Source of the DNA: Bernardetia sp.
Lineage (GTDB): Bacteria > Bacteroidota > Bacteroidia > Cytophagales > Bernardetiaceae
Assembly: GCA_020630575.1 (NCBI GenBank)
Contig: JAHDBD010000006.1
Coordinates: forward strand, 176,932 to 231,974
Direction of reading: 5' to 3'
Length of the DNA stretch: 55,043 bases
Both the position numbers and the translations under genes were made by a program. Below, in pieces: positions 1-8,300 of this stretch. The notes under the pieces were generated by a model that was given only the letters and a program-made list of their open reading frames with translations, was not told the origin of the DNA and did not search any database. Position 1 is the first letter of the stretch. Each line of letters begins with the position of its first letter.

Positions 1-1
1 T

Positions 2-436
2 GTTGATGAAAGTTTAAATGAAAATTTAGATACGAAACCTAAAACATTTTTAGAAAGTATTGATGAAGAAATTGCTAAAATTTCTATAACTGCTTCAAAA
101 GATAAACAGATTTTAGAATCTGAAAACTCTGAAAAGCAAAAACAAATTGATGAAGCATTGGTTGCAGAAAACTTTTTAATGAGTAACATGCCAAAAAATG
201 TTGAACACTTATGGGAAAGCTCTAGTGATGAGTTTAAAGCTGAGGTTAAAACCCAAGCAACTCAAAGAGAGTTTTTAAATGAAAGTCAAGTTGTTAGATT
301 TTGGGTATCACGATTTACGGATAGTGTTCTCGAAAATATAAATAAAAGAAAAGTCGAACAAGGTAGTATGATTAGTGAAAATCAAAGTTCATCTTTGGTT
401 AGATTTACTAAAATGCTAAATGGCGCAAATTTTTAA
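2..436 (+). CDS. Prohead scaffold-like protein, C-terminal part (5' truncated)
   Basis: An open frame runs from the window edge to a TAA at 434-436, so the start lies outside the window. The visible 144 residues are hydrophilic, rich in Glu, Lys and Asn, and end with a Trp/Phe-containing block (HLWESSSDEFK, then VVRFWVSRF). This resembles the C-terminus of T4 gp22-type prohead core scaffolding proteins, which are cleaved during head maturation. Position supports this: it lies directly upstream of the major capsid gene, as gene 22 precedes gene 23 in T4. The family call depends mainly on this synteny; the sequence itself is low in distinctive motifs. An internal TTG at 158 is not a likely start because the frame continues upstream. 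Confidence 0.55.
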   Translation, partial: VDESLNENLDTKPKTFLESIDEEIAKISITASKDKQILESENSEKQKQIDEALVAENFLMSNMPKNVEHLWESSSDEFKAEVKTQATQREFLNESQVVRFWVSRFTDSVLENINKRKVEQGSMISENQSSSLVRFTKMLNGANF

Positions 437-440
437 ATTA

Positions 441-479
441 AATAAAGTCTTAGGACACTTTTTACAAACGGACTTTATT
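441..479 (+). repeat. Inverted repeat between scaffold and capsid genes
   Basis: AATAAAGTC (441-449) and GACTTTATT (471-479) are perfect inverted arms around a 21-base loop. No T-run follows, so it is not a standard terminator. It could be a processing or attenuation hairpin setting the higher capsid dose, but that is inference. Confidence 0.4.
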
Positions 480-502
480 AAAGTCTATAATCAAATTAAA
501 TT

Positions 503-2269
503 ATGAAATATACAAAATTCAACCCAACTAACGCTTTAGGTAAATTTGGTAAGCAAATTACTGAATCTACAGGTGTTAAAGATTCGGGAAAATTACAAAT
601 GATTGCTAATATCTGTGCCATCACAGAAAGTTTAGCAGGTGAACAAGCTAGAAGTGGTATTCAGTTCATGAACGAGAGTTATGGTGCAACAACACCTGCT
701 CAAATGCCTAATATGGGTGGTTTCAGAAACCCATCTGACCCAACAGGTGCTGTTGGTCAAACATTAGATGGTAATTATAAGACAGGTTCTGACTTTAGTA
801 CTGCTAAGTTAGGAATTGCAATGAATGTTGCTGCTCAAACTGTAGCGTTAGATTTAGTTGCTACTATTCCTATTGATATGCCATTAGTTAACTACGGTTT
901 TATGGATATCGTTTATGCAGGTGGTCAAATCGGTTCTGCTCAAAATAAAATTTCTTATGTTGCTATCGACGGTGGTACAATCGGTGAAACATTAGATTAT
1001 AGTAAATTGATTAAAGGTCAACCTATTTTCTTAGCAGCTTCTACTGGATTTGGTTTTTTAGCTGATGGTTTAGCTTTAAGAGGTGTTTATATGGGTAAAT
1101 CTCGTGTGAATGCAAAAGTGATTATTAAAGTTTTAGAAGTTGGTGCACTTACAGCTGCTACAGGTGCTTTTGTTGCTGATACAACTTCTAGTGTTGCTGA
1201 TGTTATCACTACTCACGCTCAACATTCATTAATTACAGGTGTAGCTTCTACAGCAACTATTGCTGAGGCATTACATATTGGTGCTAAGGCTGTTGCAAGT
1301 GAAGTTTCTGCATTAGATAATCATATTCAAGCTGCTTCAACTGTTGACCAAGTGACTGCTGAACCTGACACAAGAGAGGTTGCAGAGCAAGGAACAACTT
1401 CAAGAATTGGTATGAGATTCTTCACTAAACAAGTAGTTCCAAGAGAATATGCTATCGAAGGTGAGGCTACTCGTCATATGATTACTGATTTAGGTGCATA
1501 TGGAATTGATGTTTATGCTGAATTATTCAAGGCTGCTCAAAACGAATTAACACAATCAATCAATAAAAATATTGCTCAAACTTTATTTAGATTAGGTGTT
1601 ACTTCTGCAAGTTCTTTAAAAGTTTCTAAAGGTGCTGATTTAAACTTATATATTGCAAATAGTATTTCTGCTAACAAGGCATTATCTGCATTTAAATTTA
1701 TGAGTTCTGAAACAGGTGAATTTAAAGATATTTTAGGTAATGATAAAACTGCTGTTTTTGGTGCTATTCCAAATTCTGAAACTAATAGTTCTGCGGAAAA
1801 CCAATTAACTAGAGTTAGAAAGATTCAGTCTAAATTATTAGCTTCTCAATCTTTAATTTCTAATATTTCTCGTAGAGGAAAAGGAGATTTCGCAATTGTT
1901 AATCCACAAATTGAAGCTGCGTTAATTGATTCTGTGACTGTTCCAACAACTCACGCTAATACAATTAATAGTGGAACACAATCGTTATATTACTTAGGTA
2001 AATTAGTAGGTTTAGATATCTATGTTGACCCTAATATGGATTGGAATGATACTCGTGTATTAATCGGTAGAAAAGGTAATGCAAATGATAGTGGTTTAAA
2101 GTTTATGCCATATGATTTAGTATCTACAGTTTCAACTGTTCCAGAGGGTACAATGGGATTAAAGTTCTTAGTTGCTTCTAGATATGCACTTTTACCTGCG
2201 GGATTCCATCCCGAAGTAAACTACTTGACTATCGCTTTAGAAAGTGATTTCGGTCAAGGATTTATGTAA
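503..2269 (+). CDS. Major capsid protein, T4 gp23-like
   Basis: A 588-residue protein that forms the head shell. The N-terminal third carries the gp23-type signature AAQTVALDLVATIPIDMPLV (about residues 112-131), followed by YGFMDIVYAGGQIG, which parallels the region after the prohead-protease cleavage site in T4 gp23. Thr, Ala and Gly content is high, as in capsid proteins. Length is close to the T4 family size (about 520 residues) with a modest insertion around residues 205-290. The C-terminus (FHPEVNYLTIALE) also looks family-like. The ATG at 503 follows an A/T-rich leader and is the first start after the scaffold stop. A strong terminator follows at once, giving the gene its own transcript end. 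The family call is firm. Confidence 0.93.
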   Translation: MKYTKFNPTNALGKFGKQITESTGVKDSGKLQMIANICAITESLAGEQARSGIQFMNESYGATTPAQMPNMGGFRNPSDPTGAVGQTLDGNYKTGSDFSTAKLGIAMNVAAQTVALDLVATIPIDMPLVNYGFMDIVYAGGQIGSAQNKISYVAIDGGTIGETLDYSKLIKGQPIFLAASTGFGFLADGLALRGVYMGKSRVNAKVIIKVLEVGALTAATGAFVADTTSSVADVITTHAQHSLITGVASTATIAEALHIGAKAVASEVSALDNHIQAASTVDQVTAEPDTREVAEQGTTSRIGMRFFTKQVVPREYAIEGEATRHMITDLGAYGIDVYAELFKAAQNELTQSINKNIAQTLFRLGVTSASSLKVSKGADLNLYIANSISANKALSAFKFMSSETGEFKDILGNDKTAVFGAIPNSETNSSAENQLTRVRKIQSKLLASQSLISNISRRGKGDFAIVNPQIEAALIDSVTVPTTHANTINSGTQSLYYLGKLVGLDIYVDPNMDWNDTRVLIGRKGNANDSGLKFMPYDLVSTVSTVPEGTMGLKFLVASRYALLPAGFHPEVNYLTIALESDFGQGFM

Positions 2270-2291
2270 GATAAAAATTACTAAATATATT

Positions 2292-2323
2292 AAAAAAAGC
2301 CATTCAGTAGAATGGCTTTTTTT
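2292..2323 (+). terminator. Rho-independent terminator after major capsid gene
   Basis: A perfect 14-bp stem (AAAAAAAGCCATTC at 2292-2305 with its complement at 2310-2323) has an AGTA loop and ends in seven Ts. Confidence 0.92.
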
Positions 2324-2329
2324 GGTCTA

Positions 2330-2341
2330 AACAATACATAA
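2330..2341 (+). promoter_or_regulatory. Putative late promoter box AACAATACATAA
   Basis: This matches the window-wide motif AACAATANATAA. It sits just after a terminator and 32 bases before the fibre start codon, so a fresh transcript must begin near here. There is no TAnnTTTG box in this gap. Confidence 0.55.
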
Positions 2342-2373
2342 AATAAAGAATATTAATATTAAACACACAAAGA

Positions 2374-5300
2374 ATGAAGACGAAATTTGGTCAAAATATT
2401 GACTTAGAAAAGAAAGGTATTATCTTCGGTCAAGTTATGGAAAGATTTGCATCTGTAATAGATGCAGAATCAACATTAACTATTGATGGTATGTTTGGTT
2501 ATGTTATATCTGAGGGTATATATTTAAACATACAAGGTGTTGTGACTAAAATAGCACCATCAATCGACAATTTAACGAAGTCTACAGCTTTTTATTCAGC
2601 AACAGAACCCACAAGTGGTGTAGTTACGGGTGTTTTATGGTTTGATACAGGTGAATCAAAACTTAAAATTTTTAATGGTAGTATTTGGGTCACTATTACA
2701 CCCGATGCAGGAACACTATTAACCATAGAACAAATAAATGATATCAATAATATCGCCAATAAATTGGATAAAGGTTCTTATACAGGTAATGCTAGTGACC
2801 TATTTGATTTAGCTAGTAGTAAAGTTTCAAACACTCAACCTTCGGGTGATGCAAATAGACGATTTATTATTAACGCTGATGGTAGTGTAACTCTTGGTTT
2901 AAATGTTGTATCAACTCTACAATCAACAACTGATAGTGGTTCTGAAACAACAAACAAAATAACTTCTAATAGATTAGAAGGTTCTGTTGGGTTTGAGGTT
3001 AATTCAACAGGTTCTACGGTGTTAAAAACATCAATCTCTAATGAATCATATGATATCGAAAATGAAACTTTAGGATTAAGAACAAAGATTAAAAGTAATG
3101 GTATATCATTCACAACTTATACAAATAACGCAAACGGTTTAGACATATTAGTTCCGACATCAAATGTGATGAATTCGGGCAGACATACTATTACATATCC
3201 TTATGCTAGTGGTGAAATTGCATTAAAATCTAATGTGGAAGAGAGAGTACCATACACAGGTGCAGTCAATGATGTTGATTTAGGTGATAATTTTATTAAG
3301 TTAGGTAAAAGAGGTTCTAAGTCATCAAAAAATGAATTTATAACTTACCTTAAAGATAGTGTATTAGATTCTGATGTGTTTAGAAGACAGGATAGAATTT
3401 GGAATGGTACAACATTTATTGATGTAAATCACTCATACCTAATAGGTGAAGGTTCGGGTTTAAACAATACAGGTAGACGTTTACTATCATATGGTAGAAA
3501 TAGTGGTACTAATAACACAGGTAACTATTCAATATTGATAGGTTATAGTGCAGGTTTAAATAACACAGGTACAGACTTATTAGCTATCGGTCACAATAGT
3601 GCACTAAATAACACTTCAACATATAGTGTTTTTATAGGAAATAACTCGGGTCTTAATAATATAGGTGGTAATGCTGTTGGTGTCGGATATAGTTCACTAT
3701 CTAATAACACAGGAAACTCGGCAACAGCTTTGGGTTATAATGCGTTACAAAACAACACAGGTAATAGTTCAAGTGGAATTGGTCACATAGTGATGCAACA
3801 TAATACGGGTAGTAATTCGAATGGTTTTGGTCTTAAATCACTACAACATAACTCGGGTCATATTTCTAATGGATTTGGTGTTTATTCTCTACAATATAAT
3901 AAAGCTAATGGTGCTGTTGGTGTTGGTGGTTATAGTCTACAAAATAATACGGGTGTTGATTCTGTTGGTTTAGGATTATATTCATTAAATTTTAATAACG
4001 GTGATAAATCTTTAGGTCTAGGTTCATATTCTCTTAGATATAATGATGGTGTAGGTAATATTGCTATAGGTGATAATGCTTGGTCTAATTTTATTGAAGA
4101 TGTTCCGAATATCAAAACTTTTTCAAATACTGATGTTAATGATTCACTAAAGAGATTCACTATTACAGGTCACGGATTTGGTTCTGTTGGGTCAACTATA
4201 AATTTAAAGTTTAAAGTTGTTAGTGGTTCATCTTCGGTGAATATGTCAAATAATAGTGTTTATCAATTTAAAGTTATTGATAATGATACATTAGAGATTG
4301 CTAATAGTATTGTTGTTAGTTCTATTACATTTAATAATGTAGGTTCATATACATTCACACCACAGACTGTTTTTACCAATAGTATTTCTCTAGGCTCAAA
4401 TAGTCAACCAACAAAGAGTAACCAAGTTGTTTTAGGTGATGATAATATTGTTGAGGTATACTCTAAAGGTGTATTTAAAACAGGTGCAGAAATTGCTGAT
4501 ATTACTGACAATAAACACTTAGTAACATTAGAAAAGTTAAATAGTGTTGGTGTTCCATATACAGGAGCAATCAATGATGTTGATTTAGGTAGTCATACAA
4601 TAAAGTTAGGTAGGGAAGAGGTAATTTTAAATAAAGCTAAACACCAAATTAGTTTATTAGATAATATCGGTAGTCCTTTATTTAGAAGACAAACACACTA
4701 TTGGAATTCAACAACATCGCAATTTTCAACAACACAAGGTAATGGATTTGGATATAATTCATTACAAAATAATATAGCTCAACAGTCAAACGGTTTTGGT
4801 GATTTCTCATTACAAAATAATACAGGACAGCAATCCAATGGATTTGGTCTTAACGCATTACAGAATAATACAGGCACATATAGTAGTGGTTTTGGTAATG
4901 ATTCTCTAAGGTATAATACAGGAGCATATAGTAGTGGTTTTGGTCATCAAACATTGCGCAACAATACAGGAGCATATGCTACAGGTGTAGGATATAATTC
5001 TTTGAGAGATAATAAAGGTGGTAACAACTCGGCTTTTGGTTCATTTTCTTTAAGAAGGTCAGAGAATAATATGAATTCAGCTTTTGGATTTGGTACTTTA
5101 CAAGATTTAACTATTGGTACAAATAATAACGCTTTCGGCGCATTAGCTTCATCTGAATCTAATAATGTCACGAAGACAAACTCTTTCGGAACATTTGCAC
5201 TTGCTAAAAATACAGGAAGTAATGTTGTTGGTATTGGTGATTATAGTGGATATTCTAATAACGGTAGTTATGTTGTAGGTGTTGGTTCGACATCAGTTAG

Positions 5301-8300
5301 AAACAATTTTGGTTCTCATGTTGTGGGTATTGGTTTAGATTCGGGATACTTTAATATTGGTGATAAAAATATTGGAGTTGGATATAGAACAAATTATTTA
5401 ACACAAGGTTCTGAAAATGTTGCAATTGGTTTTGGGTCAAATAGTGAATTTATAGATGATGTTTCTAAAGAGATTACATTCACATCAACAAATGTTGATT
5501 TTACTAATAATAGGATAACACTTACTAATCATAATTTAGGTTCTACTAATAGCATAGTACTATTGAGATATATAAATGTTAGTGGTTCGACTATAGGTGG
5601 TATATTCAATAATGGCTATTTCTCATTTAAGATTATTGATATTAACACTATAGAAATAGTAAATTATAATATAACAAATCAAGGTAGTGATAACCATAAA
5701 CTTGTTCCTAGTATTGTATTTAATAATACAGTTTCATTAGGTTCAAATAGTCAACCAACAAAGAGTAATCAAGTTGTTTTAGGTGATGATAATATTGTTG
5801 AGGTATACTCTAAAGGTGTATTTAAAACAGGTGCTGAAATAGCTGATATTACTGATAATAAACACCTAGTGACATTAGAAAAATTAAATAGTGTTGGTGT
5901 ACCATATACAGGAGCAACAAGTAATGTTGATTTAGGATTTAATATAATAAACGCCAATAAAGAGGTAACCGTAACAGATAAAGCTAAACATGTAGAATCT
6001 TTATATGTTTATAATAATCCTATTCTTAGGTATCAAGTTCAGCGTTGGAATGGTTCAGCATTCCAAACATCAAATAGTTTCGGTTTTGGATTTGACTCGT
6101 TACAAAATAATACAGGTGAAAAAAATAGTGCTTTTGGTAGATTTTCGTTAGAAAATAATACAGGTGATAGTTCTAACGGTTTTGGTGAATATTCTTTAAG
6201 AAGTAATACGGGAGCGAACTCTAACGGATTTGGTAATCAATCCCTACAGCAAAATAGTGGTAATTATAGTAATGGATTTGGTAATTATGCATTAAGAAAT
6301 AATACAGCATTACATTCGAATGGATTTGGTTATTATGCATTACAAAACAATGTCGGAGCTAACTCAAATGGATTTGGTAATCATGTAATGCAAAATAATA
6401 CAGGTTCAGATTCGAATGGATTTGGTCATTTCACGATGCAAAATAATACAGGTACTAATTCTAACGGATTTGGTCACAATTCATTAAAAGAAAACTCGGG
6501 AGCTTTTGCTAGTGGATTTGGTAATTATTCATTATTGAATAATAATGCATCACATTCTAGTGGATTTGGGTATGGAAGTTTAATGAACAATAAAGCAACA
6601 AATTCTAACGGTTTTGGTGTTCTTTCATTACAGGAAAATTTAGGAAATAGCTCAAACGGTTTTGGTGTGGAATCATTAGCACTTAATGTTGGTAATGACT
6701 CTAATGGTTTTGGTAGAAATGCATTGCATTATAATGTCGGAGATAATAATGTTGCATTAGGTAATAGTTCAGCATATAGTTTTTTCGATGTTGATGTTTC
6801 TAAAGATAAAATTGTTAATTCGTCAAACATTGATTTTAATACTAATAGAATTACTATAACATCGCATGGATATGGTTCTAATAATTCACACACAATAATT
6901 AGATATATTTCACAAATTGGTGGTGTTATTCCAACAGGTTTAAGTAATAATCAAACATACATTGTTAAAATTATTGATGCAAATACTATTGAATTTGTAA
7001 ATAAAAATTTAAACAATAATGGTAGTGGTACGCATTTAATTCAAACACAATTTAAATATACTAATACTGTTTCTTTAGGATATTTTAGTAGACCAACAAA
7101 GAGTAATCAAGTTGTTTTAGGTGATGATAATATCGTTGAGGTGTATTCTAAAGGTGTATTCAAAACGGGTGCTGAAATAGCTGATATTACGGATAATAAA
7201 CACTTAATTTCTAAAGAGTATTATGAAGCTAATGCGGGAGTTCCATATACAGGAGCTACAGGTGATGTTGATTTAGGTGATAATACTATAAATTCTAATA
7301 AAGAAGTTGTTGTTTTAAATAAGGCTAGACATATTTATTCAGTAAAAGTTTTAAATATACCACTTTTTAGATATCAAAAAGATAGATGGGATGGTAGTAC
7401 TTTTCAAGCATCTAATAGTTTTGGCTTCGGTTTTAATGCACTACAGAATAACATAGGTTCTTCTAATAATGCATTTGGTAATGGTGCATTACAGAATAAC
7501 ACAGGTACAGGTTCAATAGGATTTGGTGAAAACTCTTTACAGAATAATGCAGGTGGAACTTCAAGTGGTTTTGGAAATAGTTCGCTACAGAATAATACAG
7601 GTCATAATTCTGATGGTTTTGGCGCATATTCATTACAATCTAATACAGCAAATAATGTTATAGGTATTGGTGGTTATTCAATGCAAAATAACTCGGGTAA
7701 TACAACTATTGGTATTGGTTATGCTTCGGGTAATAATAACACAGGTCATAATTCTGTTGGAGTAGGCTTCCAATCTATAAGAAATAATACAGCAAATAAT
7801 GTTATAGGTATAGGTTATAATGCATTACAATACAATACTGGTTCAAAAGCTATAGGTATAGGTCACAATAGTGCTATTAGAAATAGTGCAACGGATTTAA
7901 TAAGTATAGGTTATGTATCGGGTGAGGAAAATATAGGTAATTACTCTATAGCTATAGGTAGTCAAACGATGTTAAAAAATATTGGTCATAGCTCTGTTGG
8001 TATAGGTTTTGCTAGTCTTAGGTTCAATATTGGTGATAATAATGTTGCATTAGGCTCTAATACAACATATAGTGAGTTCTTGTTAGATGTTAGTAAAGAT
8101 AAAATTGTAAACTCATCTGATTTTGATTTTAATACAAATAGGCTAACAATAACAGGACATGGGTATGGTGCTATAAACGGATATAATGTTATTAAATATG
8201 TAACACAAAGTGGTGGAACAAGACCAACAGGTCTTATAAATGGTGGATTTTATATTATTAAAATAATCGATACCAACACTATTGAGTTTGTTAATAATAA

